Assembly (NCBI RefSeq): GCF_002911015.1 | Contig: NZ_KZ626883.1 | Coordinates: 1-64,000, forward strand | From: Streptomyces populi | Lineage (GTDB): Bacteria > Actinomycetota > Actinomycetes > Streptomycetales > Streptomycetaceae | Direction: 5' to 3' | DNA length: 64,000 nt | In this document: piece after piece, positions 41,413-50,273 of the stretch | How positions within the stretch are numbered: position 1 is the first letter of the stretch | Layout: every line of letters begins with the position of its first letter | Position numbers and translations under genes: made by a program | Notes under the pieces: generated by a model | Seen by the model: only the letters and a program-made list of their open reading frames with translations | What the model was told of the DNA's origin: nothing | Database searches by the model: none

Positions 41413-42214
41413 GGAAGTCCTCCAGGTCGGCCCGCTCGCGGTGGTCCCGGTAGGGGAGGTGGCCGGTGAGCTCGACGGCGAAGTCCTCCCCGACGGAGTC
41501 GAGCAGTGGGCGCGCGGGGGCGACCCAGCTCTCGAACCGGCCGCCGATCGTGGCCTCCACCACCCGGCCGGCCTCGTCCTGGTCCATTCCGGTGCTGGTG
41601 AGGAACCAGCGCAGGAGCCGGGCGGACTGCCCGGGCCAGGAGTCCGTGCCCGAGTCCAGCGCCACGGTCACCAGCCGTACGCACGCCCGTTCCAGATACC
41701 AGCTCCGGTCCTCGGGGGAGGCGTCCGGCGGCGGCGCCAGTTCCGCGAAGCGCCGGGCGAGCCACTCCAGCGACCTCCGCCAGTTCAGCAGCGCGGCCGA
41801 CGCGCGGGCCGCGGTCGCTTCGGGGGTCGTGACCGCGGTGGACACGTGGCCCCAGCCGTTCACGTGCCCGCCGAACCCGAGGTCCCACCGCCACGCGAAG
41901 GCCCAACTGCCGTAGCGCTCCCGCACGACGGCGTCCACCTGCTCCTCGCACCACCACTCGCACTGCCACCGGCCCGCCGACCCGGAGAGCACGGGCGGCA
42001 CCCAGGGGCGGATCAGCGCGTGGAGGCGGGCCTCCTCCTCGTCGTCCCAGACGAAGGGGTGCCGGGCCGGGTCGAGGTTGTTCCAGTCCTGCGTGGCCTC
42101 GAAGGAGACAGGGGGCACGAGGTTGCCGGGGAAGGGCAGGGTGTCTCGGTCGTACGTCAGTGTCCGGGCCCGTCTTTCGTCCGTCGCGACAAAGCCCCCA
42201 GTCTCGCTCCGCAC
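41396..42214 (-). CDS. Unknown protein coupled to Fic gene
   Basis: A roughly 272-aa soluble, Trp-rich protein (WDDEEEARLHALIRPWVP, WQCEWWCEEQVDAVVRERYGSWAF, NWRRSLEWLARRFAEL). No family was recognised. The start is uncertain: GTG 42214 gives MRSETGGFVATDERR, but no clear ribosome site precedes it and the frame stays open further upstream; the folded part seems to begin near TYDRDTLPFPGNLVPP. It overlaps the Fic gene by 17 bp, indicating translational coupling and a joint role. Confidence 0.7.
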   Translation of the reverse strand: MRSETGGFVATDERRARTLTYDRDTLPFPGNLVPPVSFEATQDWNNLDPARHPFVWDDEEEARLHALIRPWVPPVLSGSAGRWQCEWWCEEQVDAVVRERYGSWAFAWRWDLGFGGHVNGWGHVSTAVTTPEATAARASAALLNWRRSLEWLARRFAELAPPPDASPEDRSWYLERACVRLVTVALDSGTDSWPGQSARLLRWFLTSTGMDQDEAGRVVEATIGGRFESWVAPARPLLDSVGEDFAVELTGHLPYRDHRERADLEDFHDNRR

Positions 42215-42255
42215 GGCCGGAGCGGTCGAACGGTTTTCCGTGCCCCGGGCCGGTG

Positions 42256-42462
42256 TCAGGTGTCCTTGGGGTCGACCGTCGCCTGGTGCTCCTCGGCCAG
42301 GTGTTCCTCCGCCTTCAGCCAGGGAAGGAACTGGGTGTTCTTGCGCCAGCCGCACGTCTCGCACCGGATGGTGCGCTGGACGCCCGCCCGTTGCACGTGG
42401 ACGGTGTGCTCGCGGCCGTGCTGGTCCCAGCGGCTCACTTTGCTCGTGTTGATCTGAAGCAT
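42256..42462 (-). CDS. Small CxxC protein
   Basis: A 68-aa protein with a single CETCGW pair, an N-terminal beta-like part (MLQINTSKVSRWDQHGREHTVHVQ) and a helical C-terminus with HLAEEH that could supply two histidine ligands, giving a CCHH zinc site. GGAGG lies 5 nt before the ATG at 42462. It is on the same strand as, and 41 bp upstream of, the Fic-linked unknown gene, so the three may form one operon. No known function. Confidence 0.75.
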   Translation of the reverse strand: MLQINTSKVSRWDQHGREHTVHVQRAGVQRTIRCETCGWRKNTQFLPWLKAEEHLAEEHQATVDPKDT

Positions 42463-42865
42463 GACACCTCCTGGTTCTCCCGCTTCGTCTGCGCAGCAAG
42501 GAGTGTGCAGCATGGCGAAGATCAACGGGGGTTCTTCGGAGGCGAGTTGGGCGCGGGCGCGCTCGCGGTCGGGACGGGGCCGGGTGTCCCCGTGGCCCCG
42601 GCGGCGGTCCTGGCGGCGCTGACCTGGTGTTCTGTCCATCCGCCGGTCCGCCGGTCCGCCCGTTCGCCGGTACCGCGGCCGCCGCGGCACGCGCCCGGCG
42701 GACGGCGCACCGGCGTGCGACGAGGGCTTACGGTCCGGCGCGCCGGGACCCGCCCCGGGCGGAGCGGGCCCGCCCGACGCGGACCGGCGGACGCCGGCGG
42801 GGACGGGCGGGGCCCGGAGAACACCGGCGAAGCCCGCCGGCCGGGGCCGGCCGCGGGCGGGACCG
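42463..42865. other. 403-bp gap without a convincing gene
   Basis: The segment is extremely GC-rich and repetitive (CCGCCGGTCCG units near 42640). A 36-codon ATG frame on the plus strand at 42513 has no ribosome site or coding bias and is not called. A GC-rich imperfect hairpin at about 42832-42862, directly after the DHA2 transporter stop (minus strand), probably ends that gene. The promoter of the CxxC gene lies at its left side. Confidence 0.5.
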
Positions 42866-44296
42866 TCAGCGGATCGTGCGCGGCAGCCGCAGGCTCAGCG
42901 CGGCGGTCAGGGCCACCCCGGCCAACTGGACCAGGAGGGTCGTCACCAGGGCGTCCCGCATGCCGTGGGCCGGGACCAGGGACAGGAACAGGGTGCCGAG
43001 GGTGGCCACCCCGACGGCGAGCGCCGCCTGCTGGGTGGTGGCCATCACGCCGCTGCCCACGCCGGCCCGCGCGGCCGGCACCTCGGAGAGGATGATCCGG
43101 ATCAGGACGGGAAGCTGGAGCGCCTGGCCCGCGCCGGCCACGGCCGCTCCGGGCAGCAGTTCCACCACCCCGAGGTCCGGCCAGGAGCGCCAGGCGGCCA
43201 GCGCGATGAGGGTCAGACCCACGGCCTGGATCAGCCCGCCCGCGGTGACGACCCGGGTGCCGAAGCGGGCGATCAGCCGGGGCCCGCACAGGGAGGTGAC
43301 GAAGAAGACGACCGCCATGGGCGCGAGGGCCAGCCCCGCCGGGACGGGACCGAGGCCCTCGCCGCGCTGGAGGGCCACCGCGATCACGAACATGAAGCCG
43401 CTGAACCCGATGGAGAACGGCACGATCATGATCAGACCCCGGCGCAGCGAGGTCAGCTCGAACAGGCTCGGCGGGACCAGGGGAGTGCGGCCGGAGCGGT
43501 CCGCCCGGCGTTCGACCCGGTAGAAGGCGGTGGCCGCGAGCGGGAACAGGGCGAGGGACACCCAGGTCCACAGCGGCCAGCCCGCCGCCCGGCCCTCGGT
43601 GAGCGGGGCGAGCAGCGCCAGCAGGGAGACCGCGAGCAGGATCGTGCCGGGGGCGTCGACCGGCTCCGGACGCTGGGAGCGGGTCTCGGGGACGGCACGG
43701 CGGGCCAGGACCAGGCCGAGCACGACGACGGGCACGTTCACGAGGAACACCGAGCGCCAGCCGGTGCCCGCGACGTCGGCCGCGACCAGGAGGCCGCCGA
43801 GGATCTGCCCGGCCACCATGGACAGGCCGGCCGTGGCGCCGTAGAGGCCCATCGCCTTGGCGCGGCGGGGTCCGGAGGTCGTCGCCTGGATGGTGGCGAG
43901 GACCTGCGGCAGCATCGCCGCGGACGCCGCGCCCTGGGCGACGCGCGCCGCCACCAGGGTCCACGCGGTGGGCGCGAGACCGCAGGCGAGCGAGGTCAGG
44001 CCGAAGGCCGCCATCCCGCCGAGGAAGAGCCGGCGGCGCCCGAACAGGTCGCCGAGGCGTCCGCCGAGGACGAGCAGGACGGCGTACGCGACCCCGTAAC
44101 CGGCGACGACGAGTTCGAGGACGGCCTCGCTCGCGTGCAGGTCCTGCCCGATGGTGGGCAGGGCGACGTTGACGATGAAGAAGTCGATCAGGGGCAGTGC
44201 CGCGCCGAGCAGCACGGTGAAGAGTCCGAGGCCGCTGAGCGCGGGTGGCGCCGTGGGGGCACGGACGGTGGTCGTGAGAGTTGCGGTTTCGGTCAC
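42866..44296 (-). CDS. DHA2-type MFS multidrug exporter
   Basis: A 476-aa, 14-helix drug/H+ antiporter (EmrB/QacA type). Motif A is GGRLGDLFGRRRLFL and motif C-like VAQGAASAAMLPQVLATI; the start region PLIDFFIVNVALPTIG fits motif D1. It is divergent from the MmyB-type regulator at 44397 and shares its operator region (44338-44371), so it is the likely regulated exporter. Substrates unknown; resistance to hydrophobic drugs is the family norm. Confidence 0.94.
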   Translation of the reverse strand: MTETATLTTTVRAPTAPPALSGLGLFTVLLGAALPLIDFFIVNVALPTIGQDLHASEAVLELVVAGYGVAYAVLLVLGGRLGDLFGRRRLFLGGMAAFGLTSLACGLAPTAWTLVAARVAQGAASAAMLPQVLATIQATTSGPRRAKAMGLYGATAGLSMVAGQILGGLLVAADVAGTGWRSVFLVNVPVVVLGLVLARRAVPETRSQRPEPVDAPGTILLAVSLLALLAPLTEGRAAGWPLWTWVSLALFPLAATAFYRVERRADRSGRTPLVPPSLFELTSLRRGLIMIVPFSIGFSGFMFVIAVALQRGEGLGPVPAGLALAPMAVVFFVTSLCGPRLIARFGTRVVTAGGLIQAVGLTLIALAAWRSWPDLGVVELLPGAAVAGAGQALQLPVLIRIILSEVPAARAGVGSGVMATTQQAALAVGVATLGTLFLSLVPAHGMRDALVTTLLVQLAGVALTAALSLRLPRTIR

Positions 44297-44337
44297 GCCC
44301 CTAGAATTCTCCCGTACTCAAACGGGTACCAGAGTCT

Positions 44338-44371
44338 TCTTATCCTGGTATCACCACTACCTGGAAACAGG
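44338..44371. promoter_or_regulatory. Operator shared by MmyB-type regulators (copy 2)
   Basis: TCTTATCCTGG, an 11-bp spacer, then CCTGGAAACAGG. The layout is the same as at 6128-6160 with identical spacing. It lies between the divergent exporter and regulator genes and is a likely binding site of the regulator. Confidence 0.65.
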
Positions 44372-44396
44372 CTGCGGCAGGCGGCAGGCTGGAGGC

Positions 44397-45389
44397 ATGA
44401 CGACGATGGCACGGCAGACGACCACCGGTACAGACCCCGTGCGACCGGCGGCGGCCGGCCCGGAACCGACGGGAACCCCGGCCGGGCCCGGGGCGGGGGC
44501 CGGCGCGGCGTCCGGTGCGGGGGAGATCCGGCGGCAGGAGCTGGCCGCCTTCCTGCGCAGCCGCCGCGAGCGCATCACGCCCGAACAGGTCCAGCTCCCC
44601 CGCGGCCGCCGGCGGCGCACACCGGGGCTGCGCCGCGAGGAGGTCGCCCAGCTCTCCGCCGTGGGGGTCACTTGGTACACCTGGCTGGAGCAGGCCCGCG
44701 ACATCCAGGTCTCCGAACAGGTCCTCGACGCGCTGGCCCGCACCCTGCTGCTGGACACCGGCGAGCGGGCCCACCTCTTCCAGCTGGCCGGGGCGGTCGA
44801 CCCCACGCCCGCCGCGCAGTGCCCGGTGATCACCCCGGCGCTGCGCCGGATCCTGACGCAGCTGGAGCCGGTTCCGGCCTGCATCCAGAACAGCCGGTAC
44901 GACATCCTGGCGTACAACCGCACCTACGCGCGGCTGATGATGCGCGACCTCGACGCGGTCCCGCCCGCCGACCGCAACTGCGTGCTGCTCGCCTACACCC
45001 ACCCGGAGTGGCGCGAGTCGATCGTCCTGCTCGACGAGACCACGCGGCTGATGGCCGCGAAGCTGCGCGCGTCGATGGCCGGGCACCTGGGGGAGCCCGC
45101 CTGGAAGACGCTGCTGAAGCGGCTGCGGGCCGAGTCGGCGGAGTTCCGCGAGAACTGGGACCGCTACGAGGTGGCCGTCACCCGCGGCAAGACCAAGCAG
45201 TTCGTGAACCCGTACGTCGGTCTCGTCACCGTCGACCACACCGACCTGTGGCTCGTCCCCGAGCTGGGCGCCCGCATGGTGACGTACCCGCCCCACGACG
45301 AGGAGAGCCGGAAACGGTTGGAGAAGCTGTACGCGATCGCGCTGGAGGCCGGGACCGGGGCGGACGCGGAGCCGGTGGGGGCGGTCTGA
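44397..45389 (+). CDS. MmyB-type helix-turn-helix regulator
   Basis: A 330-aa regulator (or 327 aa from ATG 44406, which has better spacing from GGAGG at 44391-44395). An Ala/Gly/Pro-rich N-terminal tail precedes an XRE-type HTH with RTPGLRREEVAQLSAVGVTWYTWLEQARDIQVSEQ. The C-terminal MmyB ligand domain has SRYDILAYNRTYARLM, WDRYEVAVTRGKTKQFVNPYVGLVTVDHTDLWLVPE. It lies between two DHA2 exporters, is divergent from the left one and convergent with the right one, and probably represses at least the divergent exporter. Confidence 0.93.
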   Translation: MTTMARQTTTGTDPVRPAAAGPEPTGTPAGPGAGAGAASGAGEIRRQELAAFLRSRRERITPEQVQLPRGRRRRTPGLRREEVAQLSAVGVTWYTWLEQARDIQVSEQVLDALARTLLLDTGERAHLFQLAGAVDPTPAAQCPVITPALRRILTQLEPVPACIQNSRYDILAYNRTYARLMMRDLDAVPPADRNCVLLAYTHPEWRESIVLLDETTRLMAAKLRASMAGHLGEPAWKTLLKRLRAESAEFRENWDRYEVAVTRGKTKQFVNPYVGLVTVDHTDLWLVPELGARMVTYPPHDEESRKRLEKLYAIALEAGTGADAEPVGAV

Positions 45390-45470
45390 CCCGGGGACGG
45401 ACCGGCGTCCGTCGGCGGCCCCGGTCCGGTCCGGGCCCCGGGGCAGCCGGTCGGCCGCTCGCCGGTGCCG

Positions 45471-46934
45471 TCAGGCGGCCGAGGCGCCCTGGGCCCGTAC
45501 GCCCGCCGCGTCCCGGATCTCCGGGGACTCCAGCAGGAGGGCCGTGCGGTCGGCCGACGCCCGGGCCCGGCGTCCGCTGCTGAGCAGGCCGAGGACGAGG
45601 ACGGCGACACCGCAGGCGGTGATGATCCACCAGCCGGGGCGGGACGCCGCGACGAAGGTGTCGCGGTAGGCGTCGGCCCGGATGCCCGAGGCGAGGGCCG
45701 CGCCGATGACGGCGACCCCGAGGGTGCCGCCGATCTGCCGACTGGTCGAGGCGACGGCGGCGGCGACGCCCGCCTGGGCGCGGGGCATGCCGGAGACGGC
45801 GGTGTTGGTGATGGGCGCGTTCACGAAGCCGAAGCCGAGGCCGAAGAAGACGTAGCCGACGACGAGCGTGACGTTCGAGGTCTCCGCCTCGAACGCGGCG
45901 AACAGCACACCGCTCACGGTCATCGCGGCACCGGCGATCAGCAGCGACGGCCGGGGACCGCGGCTGCCGACCAGACGCCCCGACACGGGCGCGCAGACGA
46001 AGCACAGGAACGCCATGGGCAGCATCCACAGGCCCGCGTGCAGGGCGTTCAGACCGCGCACGTTCTGTAGGTACAGCGTCGACAGGAACAGGAAGCCGTT
46101 GAGGGCGGCGAACGCGCTCACCGCGATCACGGTGGCCCCGCTGAACGGTATCGAGCGGAAGAAGCGCAGGTCGACGAGGGGCTCGTCGCGCCGGGGCTCG
46201 TACCACAGCAGGCCGAGCAGCGCGGCGAGCGCGATCGCGCCGAAGGTGAGGGTGTGGGCGGTCCCGGAGGTGGGCGCCTCGATGATCGCGTACGTCAGGG
46301 AGCCGAGCAGGACGATGACGAGGAGCTGGCCGACCGGGTCGGGGCGGCGGGCCTTCGGGGCACGGGACTCGGGGACGAAGCGCAGGGTCAGCAGGAGCGC
46401 GGCGAGGCCGACGGGGAGGTTGATCCAGAAGATCGACCGCCAGCCCACGGTGTCCACGAGCAGTCCGCCCACCAGCGGTCCCGCGGCCATGGAGATGCCG
46501 ACCACGGCACCCCAGACGCCGATCGCGCGGGCCCGCTCGCGCGGGTCCGTGAAGGTGTTGGTGATGATCGACATCGCCACCGGGTTCAGCATCGAGCCGC
46601 CGACGGCCTGGACCATCCGGAACGCGATGAGGGTGTCGAGGTTCGGGGCGAGGGAGCAGAGCACCGAGCCGATGGTGAACAGCACCAGGCCGGCCATGAA
46701 CACCCTGCGCCGGCCGACGCGGTCCGCGGTGGAGCCCGCGAGCATCAGCAGGGAGGCCAGTACCAGGGTGTACGCGTCGATGGTCCACTGCATGCCCGCG
46801 ACGCTCGCGTGCAGTTCCTGCTGCACGGAGGGCAGGGCGACGTTCAGGACCGTGATGTCGAGGCTCACGATCAGCAGACTCATGCAGCAGATCGCGAGCA
46901 CCAGCATCCGGTGCCGGGGGCTGAGCTCAGGCAT
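45471..46934 (-). CDS. DHA2-type MFS multidrug exporter
   Basis: A 487-aa, 14-helix exporter. It contains LDITVLNVALPSVQQELHAS (motif D1), GSTADRVGRRRVFMAGL (motif A) and VQAVGGSMLNPVAMSIITNTF (motif C-like). It is the second exporter of this type within 3 kb but shares little sequence with the first. It is divergent from dusB. A promoter with TTAGAC-18-TAGGCT and a start 7 nt after the -10 can be read on the minus strand. Confidence 0.94.
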   Translation of the reverse strand: MPELSPRHRMLVLAICCMSLLIVSLDITVLNVALPSVQQELHASVAGMQWTIDAYTLVLASLLMLAGSTADRVGRRRVFMAGLVLFTIGSVLCSLAPNLDTLIAFRMVQAVGGSMLNPVAMSIITNTFTDPRERARAIGVWGAVVGISMAAGPLVGGLLVDTVGWRSIFWINLPVGLAALLLTLRFVPESRAPKARRPDPVGQLLVIVLLGSLTYAIIEAPTSGTAHTLTFGAIALAALLGLLWYEPRRDEPLVDLRFFRSIPFSGATVIAVSAFAALNGFLFLSTLYLQNVRGLNALHAGLWMLPMAFLCFVCAPVSGRLVGSRGPRPSLLIAGAAMTVSGVLFAAFEAETSNVTLVVGYVFFGLGFGFVNAPITNTAVSGMPRAQAGVAAAVASTSRQIGGTLGVAVIGAALASGIRADAYRDTFVAASRPGWWIITACGVAVLVLGLLSSGRRARASADRTALLLESPEIRDAAGVRAQGASAA

Positions 46935-46941
46935 GTTCCTC

Positions 46942-46971
46942 AGCCTACGTCGCTTTCGATAGTGTGTCTAA
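46942..46971 (-). promoter_or_regulatory. Promoter of the second DHA2 exporter
   Basis: On the minus strand TTAGAC (46971-46966) and TAGGCT (46947-46942) are 18 bp apart, and the ATG at 46934 follows the -10 by 7 nt. The transcript would have little or no leader. The AT-rich AGTGTGTCTAACTAA segment could also bind a TetR- or MarR-type regulator. Confidence 0.5.
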
Positions 46972-47031
46972 CTAATGACCGCTACACGATCTTCCGCGCG
47001 AGCACCCGGCGCCGTACGCCACAATGGGGGA

Positions 47032-48186
47032 ATGCCCACGCCCACGTCCACCGTGAACTCCTCGCTCTCGATCGGCCCCCACACGGCGCAGCCGCCCGTC
47101 GTCCTGGCCCCCATGGCCGGGATCACGAACGCGCCGTTCCGCACGCTGTGCCGCGAGTTCAGCGGCGGCAAGGGCCTGTTCGTCAGCGAGATGATCACCA
47201 CGCGGGCGCTGGTCGAGCGCAACGAGAAGACCATGCAGCTGATCCACTTCGACGCGACCGAGAAGCCGCGCTCGATCCAGCTCTACGGGGTCGACCCCGC
47301 CACCGTCGGCAAGGCCGTCCGCATGATCGCGGAAGAGGACCTGGCCGACCACATCGACCTCAACTTCGGCTGCCCGGTCCCCAAGGTCACCCGCAAGGGC
47401 GGCGGCTCCGCCCTCCCCTACAAGCGCAACCTGCTGCGCGCGATCCTGCGCGAGGCCGTCAGCGGCGCGGGGGACCTGCCCGTCACCATGAAGATGCGCA
47501 AGGGCATCGACGACGACCACATCACCTTCCTCGACGCGGGACGGATCGCGGTCGAGGAGGGCGTGACGGCCATCGCGCTGCACGGCCGGACCGCCGCCCA
47601 GCACTACGGCGGCACCGCCGACTGGGACTCCATCGCCCGGCTCAAGGAACACGTGCCGGAGATCCCCGTCCTCGGCAACGGCGACATCTGGTCGGCGGAC
47701 GACGCGCTGCGGATGGTGCGCGAGACCGGGTGCGACGGGGTGGTCGTCGGACGCGGCTGCCTCGGCCGGCCGTGGCTGTTCGGCGACCTGGTGGCCGCCT
47801 TCGAGGGCCGCCCCGAGGACTACGCGCGGCCGACGCTGCGCGAGGTCGCGGCCGTCATGGTCCGCCACGCCACGCTCCTCGGGGAGTGGATCGGCGACGA
47901 GACGCGGGGCGTCATCGACTTCCGCAAGCACGTCGCCTGGTACCTCAAGGGCTTCGCGGTGGGTTCCGAGATGCGCAAGCGGCTCGCGATCACCTCCTCG
48001 CTCGCCGAACTCTCCGACGGGCTGGCCGAGCTGGACCAGGACCAGCCCTGGCCGGCGGGCGCCGACGGCCCCCGCGGCCGTACCTCCGGCAACAACCGGG
48101 TCGTCCTGCCGGACGGCTGGCTGAAGGACCCCTACGACTGCGCGGGCGTGTCCGAGGACGCGGAGCTGGACACCTCCGGCGGCTGA
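47032..48186 (+). CDS. dusB: tRNA-dihydrouridine synthase
   Basis: A 384-aa FMN enzyme that reduces uridines in tRNA. The TIM-barrel motifs are present: VVLAPMAGITNAPFR, the catalytic-cysteine block DLNFGCPVPKVTRKGGGSAL, VTMKMRKGI, and the FMN-phosphate site (LGNGDIWSADDA, VVVGRGCLGRPWLF). It is of the DusB type by length and blocks. The ATG at 47032 follows a CACAAT hexamer (47020-47025) by 6 nt, so the mRNA is probably leaderless. The stop codon lies in an 8-bp tandem repeat. Confidence 0.95.
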   Translation: MPTPTSTVNSSLSIGPHTAQPPVVLAPMAGITNAPFRTLCREFSGGKGLFVSEMITTRALVERNEKTMQLIHFDATEKPRSIQLYGVDPATVGKAVRMIAEEDLADHIDLNFGCPVPKVTRKGGGSALPYKRNLLRAILREAVSGAGDLPVTMKMRKGIDDDHITFLDAGRIAVEEGVTAIALHGRTAAQHYGGTADWDSIARLKEHVPEIPVLGNGDIWSADDALRMVRETGCDGVVVGRGCLGRPWLFGDLVAAFEGRPEDYARPTLREVAAVMVRHATLLGEWIGDETRGVIDFRKHVAWYLKGFAVGSEMRKRLAITSSLAELSDGLAELDQDQPWPAGADGPRGRTSGNNRVVLPDGWLKDPYDCAGVSEDAELDTSGG

Positions 48187-48220
48187 CCGGCTGACCGGCT
48201 GACCGGCTGACCGGCTGACC
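48181..48220 (+). repeat. Five tandem copies of GGCTGACC
   Basis: GGCTGACC is repeated five times without change, and the first copy contains the dusB stop codon. Such short perfect arrays arise by slippage and vary between strains. Confidence 0.9.
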
Positions 48221-48267
48221 AGCCCGGCGGGGCTGCCGGCCCGCGGAGCCGCCGGCCCGCCGGGCGG

Positions 48268-48294
48268 CCGGTGCGCGCCGCCCGCGCGCACCGG
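48268..48294. terminator. Bidirectional terminator after dusB
   Basis: A perfect 10-bp stem (CCGGTGCGCG at 48268-48277 with 48285-48294) and 7-nt loop lies between the converging dusB and debranching-enzyme-like genes. Confidence 0.7.
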
Positions 48295-48335
48295 ACCACG
48301 GGCCGCGCACCCGCACGGTGCCGCGGCCCCGGTGT

Positions 48336-50273
48336 TCAGGCGCCGCCCACCGCCGCGAGCAGGGCCAGCGGCGCGGCCGCCGAACGGGACTCCCGCACAC
48401 AGGCGTGCGGGTAGGGCACCGGCTGGGCGTGGGTGTCACGGCCGTAGCCCGCGATGACCTCGGGGAGGCGGTGACCCGTGGCCGTGGCCGCGTCCACGAG
48501 CGCGTGCGCCACCGTACGGGCCTCGTCGTGCAGTCCGTACCGCGCCAGCCCCAGGGTGATCAGCGCGTTGTCGTGGGGCCAGACCGAACCGCGGTGGTAC
48601 GACAGCGGGTGGTACGCGGGCTGGCCCGCGGCGAGCGTGCGCACACCCCAGCCGGAGAAGAAGTCCGGTTCGAGGAGGCGGCGGCCGACCAGCTCGCCGT
48701 ACTCCTTGTCCAGCAGCCCGGACCACAGCAGATGGCCCGCGTCCGAGGCGAGCGCGTCGACATGCCGGCCGTCGCCGTCGAGCGCCAGCGCGGGGAAGGC
48801 CTGTTCGCTCATCCAGAAGTCCCGCTGGAAACGGTCGCGCAGGTCGGCGGCGGCCTGTTCGAGGAGCGCCGCGTAGACCTCGTCGTCCCAGACCGCGCGG
48901 GCGAGCTGGGCGGTGCGGCGCAGCGCGTCGTACGCGTATCCCTGTGCGCCCGCCGCCATCACCGGGCCGGTGGGGCGGCTGCCGTCGGCCGAACAGATGG
49001 CGCCGGGGGAGTCCTTCCAGTTCTGGTTCGCGAGGCCGCCGCCGTCCGCGCGGTAGACGAGATAGCCGCGCGAGGTCAGCCCGCCGTGGTCCAGCATCCA
49101 GCCGACCGCCGCCCGGGCGTTGGGTTCCAGCCTGCGGGCCAGGGCCGTGTCGCCGGTCCGCTCGGTGTAGGCGCCGAGCAGCACCAGGAACAGCGGCGTC
49201 GCGTCCACCGAGCCGTAGTAACGCCCGTACGGCACCTGCCCGAAGTGGGCCAGCTCGCCGTGCCGCACCTCGTGCACGATCTTGCCGGGCTGGGCGACCG
49301 CGCCCGCCCCCACCTCGGCCGCCTGGGTGGCGGCCAGCGCGGGCAGGGTGGCGGCGGCGAGCTGGGGCCGGTAGGGCAGCGCGAAGAGCGAGGTGAGCAG
49401 CGCGTCGCGGCCCAGCAGGGTGAGGAACCAGGGGACTCCGGCCGCGGGCACCCGCAGCTCCTCGCCGTCCGGGCCCGTCGCCGGCACCTGGAGGACCGCC
49501 AGGTCGGACAGGCCGCGCGCGCAGGCGGCGGCCAGTTCGGGCCAGCCGGTCGGGAAGGGCACGCCCTGCGCGAACTCGTCCTCCAGGGCGAGGAGCCGTT
49601 CGCCGGCCGCGGCGGGCGAGGCGGGGACCCGCGGTTCGTGCGCGGCGCCGTGCGGACGTGCCGCGACGCGCAGCGCCAGCTCCGCGGAGCCGTGCGGTTC
49701 GAGGTCGAGGGTCCACACCAGGCGGCGCGCGCCCGTGCCCGTCTCCTCCACCCCGTCCGGCGCGGGCTCGGAGGTGACCGTCGTACGGGACCTCCACTCC
49801 CCGCGCCGGTAGCTGAACTCCACCCCGTCGTCCAGGACCTGGCGTTGGCGCACGACACCCGTCTTGGCGTACGTGCGGTGGTCGGAGCGCAGTTCGAACT
49901 GGTCGGTGAAGTCGGCGTCCGCGGTGACCGCGATCCGGACCGTGGTGGCCGTCGGGCGGTTGCTGGTGACGCGCAGCTCCTCCACGAACGAGCCCTCGGA
50001 GACGGCCTGTTCACGGAAGAGCGTGTAGGCGGGCGGTTCGTTGCGGCCGCCGCGCGGCACCAGCACGCAGCGTGCCGTGTCACCGGCCGTGACCGGTGTC
50101 AGCGCCTCGGGCACCGCGCCGTCCACCGTCAGCTGCCAGCGGCTGAGGTGCCGGGCGTCCCGGACGAACAATCCGTCCGGAGAGCCGCCGCCCCGCACTC
50201 CGCTGATGTCCCCGCCGTCGCCCACGGCGGCGAACGTCCCACCGTGCACGAGCAGATGATGCCGGTCCGTCAT
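48336..50273 (-). CDS. Glycogen-debranching-like (amylo-alpha-1,6-glucosidase) hydrolase
   Basis: A 645-aa protein with the GDE-type layout. An N-terminal beta domain (HHLLVHGGTFAAVGDGGDI, DGLFVRDARHLSRWQLTVDG) is typical of the glycogen-debranching N-terminal domain. An (alpha/alpha)6 barrel follows, with PWFLTLLGRDALLTSLFALP, YYGSVDATPLFLVLL, GGLANQNWKDS and SYHRGSVWPHDNALI. There is no signal peptide. The ATG overlaps the stop of the upstream hydrolase gene by 4 bp. A ROK regulator is divergent from the pair. It likely hydrolyses alpha-glucosidic or related bonds of an oligosaccharide; specificity is unknown. Confidence 0.88.
   Translation of the reverse strand: MTDRHHLLVHGGTFAAVGDGGDISGVRGGGSPDGLFVRDARHLSRWQLTVDGAVPEALTPVTAGDTARCVLVPRGGRNEPPAYTLFREQAVSEGSFVEELRVTSNRPTATTVRIAVTADADFTDQFELRSDHRTYAKTGVVRQRQVLDDGVEFSYRRGEWRSRTTVTSEPAPDGVEETGTGARRLVWTLDLEPHGSAELALRVAARPHGAAHEPRVPASPAAAGERLLALEDEFAQGVPFPTGWPELAAACARGLSDLAVLQVPATGPDGEELRVPAAGVPWFLTLLGRDALLTSLFALPYRPQLAAATLPALAATQAAEVGAGAVAQPGKIVHEVRHGELAHFGQVPYGRYYGSVDATPLFLVLLGAYTERTGDTALARRLEPNARAAVGWMLDHGGLTSRGYLVYRADGGGLANQNWKDSPGAICSADGSRPTGPVMAAGAQGYAYDALRRTAQLARAVWDDEVYAALLEQAAADLRDRFQRDFWMSEQAFPALALDGDGRHVDALASDAGHLLWSGLLDKEYGELVGRRLLEPDFFSGWGVRTLAAGQPAYHPLSYHRGSVWPHDNALITLGLARYGLHDEARTVAHALVDAATATGHRLPEVIAGYGRDTHAQPVPYPHACVRESRSAAAPLALLAAVGGA

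Noticed and set aside
42513..42623. 36-codon ATG frame in the gap next to the CxxC gene
   Set aside because: No ribosome site, Arg-rich low-complexity product, and overlap with the upstream region of the opposite gene.
48181..48220. CRISPR-like repeat
   Set aside because: The 8-bp units are directly adjacent with no spacers.
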